64,000 bases of DNA from Mytilus galloprovincialis. Lineage: Eukaryota; Mollusca; Bivalvia; Mytilida; Mytilidae. The stretch's first letter is position 1; each line of letters opens with the position of its first letter. Shown here in pieces: positions 36,386 to 47,935 of the stretch. Location: the NCBI RefSeq assembly GCF_965363235.1, contig NC_134844.1, positions 76,191,497 to 76,255,496 on the forward strand, given 5' to 3'. The notes beneath the pieces were generated by a model that did no database searches, was not told the DNA's origin, and saw nothing but the letters and a program-made list of their open reading frames with translations. The translations under genes were made by a program, and so were the position numbers.

Positions 36386-36690
36386 CGAATGAGACCTAAC
36401 CAATTACACATTTAACCGGGTGTCCGGCTACATGAGCAACACGACAGTTTCTAAATGTGGAGCGTGATCTGCTTATACTTCCGAAGCACCTGTGATCAAC
36501 CACAGAATTGAGAACATCTCCGGTTTTTGGTGTGGTTCGTGTTCCTTAGTTTTTAGATTTCTTGTTGTGTTCCATCTACGGTTGCTTATCTTTTCTGGTC
36601 TTTTTTTTTTGCCATGAAGTTGTCATTTTATTTTGACCTTCTAGTTTGGATGTACTTTCGGTATTTTTGTCTGTCTCGTGTTTTGCTTAG
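36386..36690 (+). repeat. Diverged mussel repeat (AGCACCTGAGATCACC family)
   Basis: GAGCAACACGACAGTTTC, GAAGCACCTGTGATCAACC and TTTTTGGTGTGGTTCGTG match 8075-8170; the following GCCATGAAGTTGTCATTTTA matches the 3' part. Confidence 0.55.
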
Positions 36691-37082
36691 TGCCATTTGA
36701 TTTTTTTTCTCAATCAGAAAATTTAAACTAGACCCTAAATGCCATTCCAACCATTTCAGTATCTTGAATTATTTGTTCTAAACACATTACCATTATGGAA
36801 AATAACAAGTAACAATAAAGATGCAACGCATATTTAGATCTTTGAAATGAAATACTACATAACAAGGAGGTAATATCATAAACGGTTTACATAAAAGAAA
36901 TATTTACCTGATGTATTTGTTTCTCTCATTTTCGTTTTTTGATTTTATTAGTACATAAAATAAGTTCGATATTACAAAAGAATTCGACGCAGTAAAATAT
37001 TATTTTGCAAATTTACAGAAAAGAAATGAGACACAATGATGGAAAGTGACAGAAATTCAAACAGAAATGCAGAGAAAATAAA

Positions 37083-37285
37083 TAGAAAATAAACTCATCA
37101 TAAATACCAGGATTAAATTTTGTATTTACGCCAGACGCGCGTTTTGTCTACAAAAGACTCATCAGTGACGCTCGAATCCAAAAAAGTTAAAAAGGCCAAA
37201 TATAGTACGAAGTTGAAGAGCATTGAGGACCAACATTCCGAGTTTTGGCAAATACTACTAAGACAATATATGCCTAAGGTAGAAA
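37083..37285 (-). repeat. GCGTCTGGCG repeat, inverted
   Basis: CTCATCATAAATACCAGGAT, TTACGCCAGACGCGCG, AGACTCATCAGTGACG and AGTTGAAGAGCATTGAGGAC are the reverse of the unit at 29485-29930. The 99-residue frame at 37120-37419 lies mostly in it and is not a gene. Confidence 0.65.
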
Positions 37286-37499
37286 AAAACTTAGTATTTC
37301 AAAAATTAAAACGTTTTGTAAACAGTACATTTATAAATATGACCATATCAATGATAAAATGTAATGACAGAAGTGCTGACTATTGGGCTGGTGATACCCT
37401 TGGTGGAATTAATTATTAGAAGTAATGAATATAAAAGGTGTTTTTTTTTAATTCAAATATAAATTTAGATGTACTGTGCATCGTTGTCCGGGAATATTG

Positions 37500-38110
37500 T
37501 TGATGAGTTTAGTTAATATTGCATACGATGTATTCACGACTGGCAAATAAAACGGTGTGTTGATAGTCCTATACATGTTTCAACCGTTAACGAAAGTTTT
37601 AAATTTTCATGAAACTTCACATATATTATTCGTGAATTCGTTCAAGAAAATATCCATGGAAATATCCCAAGGGCAAAACGTCTGAAGGAATGAAGATGAA
37701 CAAAAGGTAATAACTATTAATTCCAAAATAATATTGTCCTCTTAAACCTTTAACATTCAATCAAACCGACATAGAAAAATACATTTACACGAGGTCGCTG
37801 TTTATTTATAATTACGTGTTTGTGTAAGCATTATTATAATTTGGAAATGTGTTTTAGTATATGTTATAAATCAAATATGAGAATTTGAGTCAAATCGGTG
37901 AACATTATTTTGACAGCTAGTGCCCCTTTAAAAATCTATTTTTAGAAAGTGCAAAACCTAGATTGATAAAAGATCGATGGGACTTTTTAAAGTTACACCC
38001 GTTATATTCGTCAAATGACCTTGTAGTTATAACGAATTCAATAGTATAGCTTAAATACTACAAGGTTATCATAAAATGTATTCAGAACAGAAATTTAACA
38101 TACAACATGA
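37500..38110. repeat. Second copy of the duplicated segment
   Basis: Matches 23130-23840 in pieces: CGATGTATTCACGACTGGC, CCGTTAACGAAAGTTTTAAA, ATGGAAATATCCCAAGGGC, AAAGATCGATGGG. Its end (CGTCAAATGACCTTGTAG, TATTCAGAACAGAAATTTAA) matches 44255-44340, beyond the retroelement insertion. Confidence 0.5.
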
Positions 38111-38585
38111 TTAACTATCAACTAAGGTTTATAATATATGAACTGAGACACATTATTCGATATCTTACCTCCGATACATTTCTATAATAGTTTAATAAGG
38201 CTAGACGCGTGTTTCGTCTACATAAGACTCATCATATAAATATCATTTGTTAAAACCAGCTTCATTGAGATCGTGTATATTTCATAAGGGGTTAGTAGGT
38301 GAAGTTTATTTAAATGCTTGTAGTGGTATTATGTCCCTTTATGAAAACAACACAGCCTTTAAGAAAAATCTGAAACGTTTCGCGCGGACAACTGATGTAG
38401 AAATTGATATTGAATGATTAAAGGTAATGCAGGAGAACATTAAAAGCTAACAAGTTGTTAGTGTTAGCATTTTTTGTACATATAAATGGAAGTAGGTACT
38501 TTATATTGAAGACTTGATCACTTTGATAGGCCACTAGTGTATATGTCACATGAGAAAACATGTTATATTTAAACTAGTTTCCTAT

Positions 38586-38664
38586 TGTGTCTATAACATA
38601 AAACGTTAAATATGGGGTTGAAATTTACTGACCCTATATATTTTGCATTATGTCACTATCACAC
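38586..38664. repeat. Imperfect hairpin, relative of 52766-52863
   Basis: Arms with ATAACATAAAACG and TTTTGCATTATGTCAC around a centre TTGAAATTTACTGACCC, which nearly equals the loop of the hairpin in the UMPS intron. Arms have several mismatches. Confidence 0.5.
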
Positions 38665-38789
38665 CAACTATATACAGTGTATTAAATCATTGTAAATGTC
38701 CCTTTATGATATAAATTAATTTTTCTTTCCTTCTATAAACTGATAAATTTTATTTTCAAGTCTCTAGGTATTTTGGACAGTAGCTAAAT

Positions 38790-39135
38790 CATTGACGTTT
38801 ACCAAATAACTCCCTTTATTGCACCGCGGGAAAATTATCACGTTGTGATTGGTTTAACGGTGGTGAAACCCTATGAGACCGTAGGGGTAGTTAATTTCAT
38901 ATAGGGTTCATGACGCGTTAATGATGACGTCATCTATTTATGTTGATGTGTTTCATGTTTTTTTTTCAACAAAACGCAGCAGGATAAAGTCCAGCGTGCG
39001 ATAAATTCGTTAAACGGTTAACTACTGTCCTCTACGGACCATAGAGGGTTTATAAAATCCATAAGGGATATGGATTTTACTAACGATATATGGATCCATA
39101 GGGGTCAGTAGCGAACCATATAACTTATAGTATTC
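38790..39135. repeat. Repeat with inverted ATAGGG/CCCTAT motifs
   Basis: Holds AAACCCTATGAGACCGTAGG, ATATAGGGTTCATGACGCG, AACAAAACGCAGCAGG, ATAAGGGATATGGATTTTAC and CATAGGGGTCAGTAGCG. I recognise this as a mussel repeat but not its class. No frame. Confidence 0.4.
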
Positions 39136-39224
39136 GCAAAAACCAAAATACATTCTCGATATTCCTCCAAACCATCATGCTTCTGCAATGATGGTATTGC
39201 TTTTGCATGTTTTGTAGTATCTTG

Positions 39225-39380
39225 CTTGTATTAGTGTTTATTGATATGTGAGACTCCTGAGATTACCCCGGTTGTTGATGGGGTTCATGTTACTGAGTCT
39301 TAAGTTTCTTATGATTTGTGTTTCGTTTACTGTTTGGCTGTCGGTTTTTTGTCCCTTTTTGCGATTACGTTGCCAATTCT
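39225..39380 (+). repeat. Diverged mussel repeat (CCTGAGATTACCCC family)
   Basis: CTCCTGAGATTACCCCGG, TGATGGGGTTCATGTT and GTTTACTGTTTGGCTGTCGG correspond to the middle of 7794-8316. The 65-residue frame here is a by-product. Confidence 0.45.
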
Positions 39381-39699
39381 TTTTTAACTTGTGTTAAGAA
39401 TGTTAATTTCCTTCCTCCTACAAGTATATCCCGTCCACCGTTTTGTTTTTCGATCAGAACATTTAAACTACACTTAAACTGTTTTTTGGTCTATTTTTGT
39501 AACAACTTGTTGTAAATATAATATATCATTGTGGAAACTAGCAAGTAACACTTAAAAGTATCAAATCTTTTTATAAAATATGACCCAATGAGTATACCTT
39601 CATTTTAATGTATTAGAATGTAACACATGTTTTAGCTCTACAAAATGAAATACAACATTTCAAATTTCAAAAGATAATATCCTAAATACTGATGTCAAT

Positions 39700-40050
39700 G
39701 ATGACAGTTTTATTCGAATTTGACGAATTATATTCCAGGGAAATAATGGGGATCGATTCTACGAAAGCCCGCTCCGTTATTACACAGGAACGAAGTTATT
39801 TTGATACTCTCTAACAAAACTTATTTTATATTGACGCGTTTAGGTATAAGATATTGTGTTATTATACATTACAATTAAGATTCATACAAATTATTTTCAA
39901 ATTTAAAACTTTATATAAACGATAGAAAAAAGTAAAACTTAAAATCTTTAAAATACATACATGAAGCAGCCAAAACCTACACAAAATTATCATCTAATTT
40001 TAGAAAATGAAAAACCAAGATAGATAAAGTGTTAAGATCGATACGGCTTT
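39700..40050. repeat. Third copy of the duplicated segment, split by the retroelement
   Basis: TACATTACAATTAAGATTCA, AAAACTTAAAATCTTTAAAA, ATCTAATTTTAGAAAATG and AAGATCGATACGG match 23580-23800. The continuation expected from 37980-38110 resumes at about 44230-44340, on the other side of the DIRS/Ngaro element. Confidence 0.5.
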
Positions 40051-40053
40051 GTC

Positions 40054-40127
40054 CTAACTACCCAATAATTTTGGCCACTAAATTAGACTCAACTAAAATA
40101 TGCATTTTGCCGTGCAGACAGACTGGA
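40054..40127 (-). repeat. Split direct repeat B2 (3' end of the retroelement)
   Basis: Outer partner of 40686-40760. In this copy it is separated from A2 by about 370 bp of unrelated sequence (40128-40494), unlike the compact arrangement usual for the family. Confidence 0.8.
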
Positions 40128-40494
40128 GCCAGCATTTAATCAAATTTTTAATTCAGTACAATACAATAATCTCATATATACATATGCATACATTATATAT
40201 AACACAGTAATGGTATCTATACTAAGTAATTTAACACACAAGTTTGTGAACCAAAAAATATACTTCCGGCAACAATAGTAATAAATATCTATTAACTTCC
40301 AAGAACATTCCAAATGATAAATATCATATTATGAATACCCGTCATAAATAGACACTCGCCGCCCAGGAAAAACCAACTTATAAAGTTTGGAAACCTGCGC
40401 ACGGAGCAATGCAAGAACCGTTTCTGGGTAATGATGCCGTACTCCATCATGATCATATAAAAAAAAAATTATTTATGCAAAAAAAAGGAAGTTT

Positions 40495-40684
40495 TAACTG
40501 TACGATGTCTACGGTTAGAATGACCACCTAGACAATTTTTTCACGAACCCGCGAAAAACAAATTAACATAACAAAACATTAGGTCACCTGACCCATCGAA
40601 TCATACATCATTGACCCATACAAAATATTATAGAAACTTTAAGACAGTATTTTTCCGCTATACTGCGAAACGCTGAAAAATATA
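40495..40684 (-). repeat. Split direct repeat A2
   Basis: Internal partner of 44038-44227. Both hold AGAATGACCACCTAGACAAT and CATTAGGTCACCTGACC. Confidence 0.85.
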
Positions 40685-40685
40685 T

Positions 40686-40760
40686 GTCCTAACTACCCAA
40701 TAATTATGGCAACTAAATTAGACTCAACTAAAATATGCATTTTGCCGTGCAGACAGACTA
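40686..40760 (-). repeat. Split direct repeat B1
   Basis: About 75 bp, GTCCTAACTACCCAATAATT ... TGCCGTGCAGACAGACTAG, nearly identical to 40054-40127. It directly abuts A2, as in Ngaro elements. Confidence 0.85.
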
Positions 40761-42018
40761 GAAAAACAAAGAACGGACGTGAGAAATGCAATATGAATAC
40801 AATGTAAGATACTAGTCAAAATCATAAATCATAATAAAAAATAAAATTCAAACCCTAAACATTCACAAACCAAGTTTTTTCGTAACCTGAAGCCGATGAT
40901 CAAGTGAATCGGCCACGTAGCCATCTTTAGCAGTGTCGCTTTTCCACCGACCGTGTCGTTTCCAACAATGTTCGTTTACGTCTGAATTGGCGGCTGCAGT
41001 AGCACCACCTGCTCTCAAAGAATGCAAACCAATGTTTAAATCAGGACAAATACTTTTTAACCTAGAAACTATACATTCTCTAGCTCTGGTATAGCTTAAC
41101 CGTTTATTTTTATATATTAATGAAACTTGTTTTGATCTGAAAATTGGTTTAAATAAAAAATTATCTGATTCAGAATTATTCATAGCTAATTAAAAATACT
41201 TTTTCAATAATAAATATGGACAGGCAATTGACTCTCCTTTACAAATGACAATTTCGTCACCTTATCTATATTGATCAGTTTTACTCTTAAATATCTTGAT
41301 TGAAAAATTATCATCTTTGAAAACTATATCCTTACAACGAATACTGCTTACTTCATCATAGCGAAGAAAACCAGCAAAACATAAAATAATCATAGTTAAA
41401 TCCCGTATAACAAGTTAATCATTACAATCTTTGTACCTAGAACATAAATTTATCAAAACATCTATGGTAATGTGATCTTTTTTCACTTTCGGTCTTTGTG
41501 GTTGTCGTTTTGCAGCTTCCATTAAATTCACAACGAAAGAATTTGTTGTCGGATCTTGAATTCCTTGAATGTTATGCGCCCACTTGATCCCGTAAACGGC
41601 AGATTGCACTACACTTTTAGACGAGCCTTTATCCAGTAAATGGGTTAAGTATAACGCAACGTGAATTGGAGAAGCGGGAATAGATTTTCCTCCTTCTTTA
41701 GATATAAACTGTTCCCAACGTTTAAAAGAATAAAAATATTTACTATTGGTGTTGCTGCTATGTGAATGTAACAAAAATTCTTCCATTTTCCCACCAAGAT
41801 GAGTGAAATTTTCTGAAATCGCTCCACACTGTGAAATCTCTTTTTGAATAGTACATTTTAACCCGATCCCTAAAAAAACAAATACAATAATAAATATCTA
41901 AAATCTCTGCCATTCAGTATGGCTACGTTTTCCTTCCAGAAAACAATTTCATCTAATGCTTTGCTATTCAAAAGCACAGGAGCGTTCCAACTTGCTCTAT
42001 ACAATAAACAATCGTACA

Positions 42019-42240
42019 TACTGTAAACCAACTTATTTTCGCGAGCGATTTATTTTCGCGACTTTCGCGAGTAGACAAATTACGCGAAAATAATTCGTCG
42101 CGAATATGTAAAATTTGGATCTTTCTTTATCAAATTACATCAAGGGAATTAGAAAATCGCGAAATTAAATATCCGCGAAGTGGACTAGAAAGGGTAAAAC
42201 GCGAAATAAAGTATCCGCGAAAATTAGTTGGTTTACAGTA
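42019..42240. mobile_element. Palindromic MITE nested in the retroelement, TA target site
   Basis: Ends CTGTAAACCAACTTATTTTC and its inverse GAAAATTAGTTGGTTTACAG, flanked by TA on both sides, which fits a Tc1/mariner-type MITE. The interior is full of TTCGCGA/TCGCGAA motifs. About 218 bp, non-coding. It inserted after the retroelement did. Confidence 0.8.
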
Positions 42241-44037
42241 CTCCTTGTACGCAACCGTACTACTGGGCCCATTGCCACTTGCATAGAAATAATCTGTCCA
42301 ATAATGGACGTCAAAAACCTGGCTGTTACTTTTATTTCACCTTTTCCCAACCTGTGAATGATCACATTCAACGTATCTTTCAACTTATTCAATCTAGTTT
42401 CTGTCACATAAACAATACCATCTTTCATGTCCCACACCAAACCTAGCCAAGTAACTGATTGACTTGGTTCCCAACTACACTTTTCTTCGGCAATGAAAAA
42501 ACCAGCCGACCTTAAAGCATAACGTACAGTTAAGCTACAGAAATTCGCCTTACTAATTTCACTTGCCCCGCCTATGCCATCATCAAGATACATTATAATC
42601 TGTAATCCTTGATCTCTTAAGTATTTTACAATGCATCTAACGACCTTAGTAAAAATGTATCCTGCTGTACTTATACCAAAAGGTAATACGTTAAAAATGT
42701 AGTATTTTGTTCATGAAACCAACTGAAACCTAAGTACGTTTTGTGATCCTCAAGTATTTCAATATGATGATATGCCGATCGAAGATCGTATGTAAATAGA
42801 TAGTCCCCCTTTTCGAACATATGACTAGCTTCAACAGCATCTTCATATTTGAACCTAAATTTGCGAAAGTGGGGGTTTATATGCCTGCAGTCAAGAACAA
42901 GTCTGATTTTTTCTTTATTCCTCGCAACTGTGAGAGGATTGACTACTTTAGGTAACTCGGGTACTTGAGATATACAACCCCGACTTATTAACTTAGTGAT
43001 CTCGGATTCAACAAACTCTGAATTATCAAATGCTGTCTTATTGTTACTTAAACTACAGCTTTCAGGTTCTGTATAAAACGAAATTCTGTAACCATCTCTA
43101 ATAATACTAAGAATGTAGTCGTTTGCATTAATACTTTGCCAATAAGTGTACGCGTTGCGTAACCTTTTTACCGGTAAATCGTTAGAGTTCACCTTTGTAA
43201 CTGTACTTTTAAATGTGTTAACAAGCTTGACCAAAAGTGAATGCGTATCTTTTGCAATTGTGCTTTTGTCAAAACTATCAAAGTTTTCTACAGTTTTATC
43301 AAAACTATTTACATTTTTACTTATCTTGTCAATCTTGTTTCTTTGCATAGTTGCACCAAAAGCACCAGTTTGATGGTCGACCCTCCAGTGTCCGGGATAA
43401 CCACACTCATAACATTTCCCTGGGCGTTGAACTGGAACATTATTTCTAGGTGCGTTGGAATTAAATCTCGACGACTGAGAGGTATTGTAAGGGGTTGATC
43501 TATGCTGTTTACTTTGTTTTTCGTTCTTGATTTTACGTGCAGCTTTGTTTTCGGCTCTGATGATTCGTTTTTCATCTTCAGAGTCGTCGGCCAGACTATG
43601 AGTTTCGTATTCTGTCACTGTTTTCCAGCCACTCTCAGATTGATCTGCCAATTTAACTAATTTTTGTCTATGACGTAATATATCCAAACCTTCACTGATA
43701 CTTTGTGCTGCCTTTTGGGTCTGTTTGGTTTTCTCCGGGTCTTCCCTCAGAAAACATCTAGCTTCCTTCATCTTGTTGGCAACTTTGGAATTGACTTTAA
43801 ATTGTTCTTCATTTCCCTTTCTCTTAAACACGTAATTGTCCGAATTCATTTCTTCAATCTTGGCAAGTTGTGTTTCTGACAATTGTCGTTGATTTTCGTT
43901 CGTCGACTTTTGGAAAGCGTCAAAACTGCTTTTGATAATCCTGTCCATGTGATGTACAATATCATTCTGTGCGGTTGAAACAGCTTCTTGCACACGTTGT
44001 TTAATTAAAGAATCTAGATGTACCGGCTCCGACATTT

Positions 44038-44227
44038 TAACTGTACGATGTCTGCGGCTAGAATGACCACCTAGACAATTTTTTCACGAACCCATGAAAA
44101 ACAAATTAACATAACAAAACATTAGGTCACCTGACCTATCGAATCATACATCATTGACCCATACAAAATATTATAGAAACTTTAAGACAGTATTTTTCCG
44201 CTATACTGCGAAACGCTGAAAAATATA
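44038..44227 (-). repeat. Split direct repeat A1 (5' end of the retroelement)
   Basis: About 190 bp nearly identical to 40495-40684: TAACTGTACGATGTCTGCGG ... TGCGAAACGCTGAAAAATAT. It is immediately upstream of the gag-like start. Only a few bases differ between the pair. Confidence 0.85.
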
Positions 44228-45469
44228 TTTATAGATACACCTCACCACAGTTGTGCATATTCGTCTAATGACCTTTAAGGAAACACTTTGATACTATACG
44301 AGCGTTTTGTAAAATATATTCCGAACAGAAATTTAACATTAAAATAAAACAGGTTATAATGTATCAACAGATACATATAACACAATTTTGTATTATATGT
44401 CTCTGTAGATATCAATTATTTTTTGTTATCCTTTGAAAATGTATGAAATCGATTTACAAGTCTTTTGTGATCTTTGTCGTGTTTTATCGGATGGTAACCT
44501 AACACCATTCGGTTTTCACATCAACAATATATTACTGGTATTCCACAAAAAGATCATGTGTATCGAATTGCAATGTTATTGGTCATATGCTGGTATGATA
44601 ATCATATTGAAATGTGAGGATCTTATAAATGTATATAGATATACATATATCTATAAGTTGTCTAATGCCATATATGACGTTGTAAAAAAAATTAGTATAA
44701 GGAAAAAATATGTCAAAAATATCGAAATTCAAGGAAAAACTGGCAAAATCAAAAGCTATCATTCAACGGAACAAATGAAAAAACAACAGCCATGTTCTTG
44801 ACTCAATATATAGGCATATAGTCGTAAACCAATATTGGGTTAAATCTGGTTTTATAGCTAGCTTAACCTCCCATTTATTTGACAGTTGTATATAGTTCCA
44901 TTAAATTGACAAAAATGGGTGAGAAATCCAAATATACCTAACAGGTAATGTAACAATAAGTGGGGTCCAGTATCCAAAACTGTTAAAGCATAATCCACAA
45001 ACATACAACATAACTGACTTAAAATTTAAAAAAAACCCAACAAATTAATCTGACAAAGACAAAAAGCTATCATACAGAGTTGTTACAGCATGACTTAGTA
45101 TTGCTTATGTTATACTACGTCGGATTTCTGTTCCCAATAGATTCAATTATGCAATAACTTCCCTTTTCGTCCCTACTACGATAAATACCACCAAGAAAAA
45201 TACATCCGCTACGCGTCGCTAGGTAAACTCAATTTGCGACAGTAAAATCTAACCTAACGAAGGCCAAGCTTAAAATACAATATAGTTATCTCCTAAATGT
45301 ATTTTAGTTGGGAAATCATACCTAAATTGAGTGTTTCGTCAATGTATTTTTACTAACATGCCCCGTCTCTCTCCTATCTTCTTTGTCCTTTACTTGCTAT
45401 ACTCTTATGAACTGCATAACGTCCTGTTACAGTAGTGTTATGCATTATTCTCCAATTGCGGTTTATTTT
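44228..45469. other. Intergenic, no gene supported
   Basis: Begins with the displaced end of the duplicated segment (to about 44340). The 122-residue frame at 44433-44801 is AT-rich, and its end (AAACTGGCAAAATCAAAAGC) matches a common mussel repeat, so I do not call it. Confidence 0.4.
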
Positions 45470-45940
45470 TGCTTCCCTGTCTTTGCTAAAATCTCAACTT
45501 CGTCATTACCGGTTATATAGGCATGTCCTGTTGTACACGAAACTAAAACTTTAAGAGCTTTAAGCTTTTGATGTTTCATGTTTACTGTCGTTTCTGAAAT
45601 TACGGCAATTAAGTTGTCTGCGACTCAGTTCAGAGTACGAAATCCCAGAGCACTTTGACGTATCGGAGAAAATCGCATGCCTTTATACACGATTTCAGTA
45701 ATGCAGTACTCAAGGACCATGATAATTGATATTATTTCTGCCGGTAGAATGGCTCATCTGTAGGACTGTGTAGTCGAACCACGGGTTATATGTGCACGGC
45801 GTAGATAATTGCTTCTCATGACTCCACACGGTAATGAGTTCCATCATTGATCAATCCGTGAACATTATTGCTGCTTCTGATGTTCAATATCCAATGAGTT
45901 GTTCACTGGCTATGTTAAAGTTCTTATTGGTCTGTTCTCC
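45470..45940 (-). mobile_element. LINE relic, RNase H region
   Basis: Minus-strand pieces: SEAAIMFTD at the start, MVLEYCITEIVYKG, and TTGHAYITGNDEVEILAKTG, the GHxxIxGNxxxxxLAK signature of LINE RNase H. Heavily broken. Similar to the relic at 24690-25600. Confidence 0.55.
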
Positions 45941-47388
45941 TTGACCTTGAGTTGCCGAATGCAGGGTTATTCTTCATATTAAAGGTGACCGGAATTACCA
46001 CTGGAATACTGGAATATGTCACCTTTTCAAGCTTGAAAATATTTGAATAGGCCGGTAATCTGACAGAAGTATATGATAAGGTCAATAGAGTTCCTCTTTG
46101 TCTGTCATCATTCTTGGTGTTATCAACAACGTTTTGAATTTTCCTCGGAGTTCGATATTTTTTTGATATTTTACTTTTTTCTCAACATAAATTGCGTGTT
46201 TGTGTAACTGAAGATTGTAATCAAAGAAATTGTTGAATTACATGGCTTCAATGACAGCTTGGATGTCAAACATACTATCAAATAACGATTTTTTTTTAAC
46301 CTCAGAATAACTAGTTGTGTAATAAAAGCGTTTGTACCTTACAAAACACTCAAGAGAAATTTGACAGAATCAGTGTTTTATTAGATAATTATCAACAATG
46401 CAAGATCTACAAACATTGATCTTATCAGACTATTTAAATACACGTTAATACATTATCTTACTTTTACCTGTATGAATATTTGTGTGGTTCGAGACGTATG
46501 AGATATGTTTTTAAGAAACAAATAAAGTACAATATTATGGTGCAAGAAACTGAAGGTGTCACTGCATTTAATTTTAGATAATTGTGCTGATGACATATGT
46601 CATTGTACCTTAAGCCACTGTCTTGTGGTTTTTTTTTTGTGTAATATGCAATATAACTATTGTAGATAAATGCTGAATGATTGTATAAAAATGTAAAAAA
46701 AAAGATCTACAAACATGCCACATAAAGCATTATTGTGAGTTCGTTAGATATTTTAATGAGTAAGGCTTAATCATAGATAATTTTTGCCATGGACGTGTAA
46801 GGAGCAATTCATTATTCAGCTTCATTTAGTGATTTGTAATTATTAGTTTCAATTGATAATTGTATCAAACAGTTTTTAAATTCTATATATTTGAATTCTA
46901 AGCGTACATGTTAACATTTCTTTTCTCATTCTTCTCAATTTTTTTTAACATGAAATAACGTAGTCCCTATAAGGGGCTACACTGTTTTCTATCAACGTAA
47001 ACATTGAAGCAAGTAGTAGATAAACATAATCTTTATTGAGGGGCACTAACTCATATTGAAACATACAACTATTGTCTAGGTGAAAGCGTTTGCTGTTACT
47101 AGGTTTTTTTCGTTATTTGTTATTGTTTTCATTAGGAAAAAATAATAAAAACATGTAGAGGGACACAATTGATATAAGGATTCGACTTATTTTGGGGTTT
47201 CATAAATTTAGATCTGTTTTTGTCATTCAAATCTGTTTTCATCTACAAATGTCCTAGCAAAAGGCACAACTAATGTGTTAATGTGTTACGATTGCGATTG
47301 ATTGATTGGTGTCTGCTATACTTATTCTTCCTCCCAATCGTTTAGGGATTAAATAATAAAACTTTAAAAAAAAATAATAATAATAATA
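45941..47388. other. No recognisable feature
   Basis: AT-rich intergenic sequence between the LINE relic and the repeat at 47389. No frame, RNA gene or clear repeat. Confidence 0.4.
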
Positions 47389-47935
47389 AACTAGATGTGT
47401 CAAAGTAACACAAATGACCCTGTCTCAAAAAGTTGAAAAACCTGCAATTTCAATAACACATGTGGACACAAACATGATGTTAGTCTTACATATAAAAAAT
47501 CAGCTCAAAATCTGGATGCGTATAGAAAAAAAGTCTGTAATCTGTGATTTTCAACAATTTTCAAAGTTGTAAGCCCTTAATTTTGGCAAAACTTAGCAGA
47601 GCGTAACAAAACTTAAACTTGATCTGTAACTCACATACCAACAATCAGCCCAATATCTAAAAGCATTTAGAAAAAGTCTGTATCACTGTGATTTTCAACA
47701 ATTTGCAAAGTGGAAAACCCTTAATTTCAGCAAAAATTAGCAGAGCGGAACGAAACTTAAACTTGATCTGTAACTCATCATGGTTAACTCACATACCAAA
47801 AATCAGCCAAATATCTGAAGGCGTTTAGAAAAATACTCTGTATAATGGTTTGTTGCAGAATGACTGAATGACGGAATTTCGGACAAGGGTAAAACTATAT
47901 GGCACCAACAACTTCGTTGTGGGGCCATAATTAAA
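47389..47935 (+). repeat. Bivalve repeat with internal tandem units
   Basis: Starts AACTAGATGTGTCAAAG and ends ACTTCGTTGTGGGGCCATAA. Inside, units of about 165 bp repeat CTGTGATTTTCAACAATTT, CCCTTAATTT, AGCAGAGCG and AAACTTAAACTTGATCTG two to three times. Recognised as common in bivalves; class unknown. Confidence 0.6.

Larger units (their letters stand above)
40054..44227 (-). mobile_element. DIRS/Ngaro-type tyrosine-recombinase retroelement (broken fossil)
   Basis: Parts in element order on the minus strand: a gag-like region (about 43.3-44.0 kb: MSEPVHLDSLIKQRVQ start, coiled and charged, one zinc knuckle CYECGYPGHW); reverse transcriptase (about 42.3-43.0 kb: RLVLDCRHINPHF, FTYDLRSAYHHIEI, MYLDDGIGG); an RNase H or connection region near 42.1-42.4 kb; and a tyrosine recombinase (about 40.9-41.8 kb: LHSLRAGGATAAAN, KRHGRW, DGYV). 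Ends are split direct repeats, not LTRs, in the order A1, genes, B1-A2, B2, as known for Ngaro elements. The copy is broken in several places and a MITE sits in it. High identity of the repeat pairs suggests a fairly young insertion. Confidence 0.85.

Noticed and set aside
36905-36935. Mini first exon MRETNTSG for HEPN copy B
   Set aside because: Phase fits, but joining it to the HEPN exon at 35355 meets a TGA at once; there is no likeness to the copy A first exons.
44433-44801. Plus-strand frame of 122 residues
   Set aside because: AT-rich, no family likeness, and its end matches dispersed repeat text.
45743-45805. tRNA-like text near GGTAGAATGGCTCATCTG
   Set aside because: No B box or pairing stems; it falls in the LINE relic.
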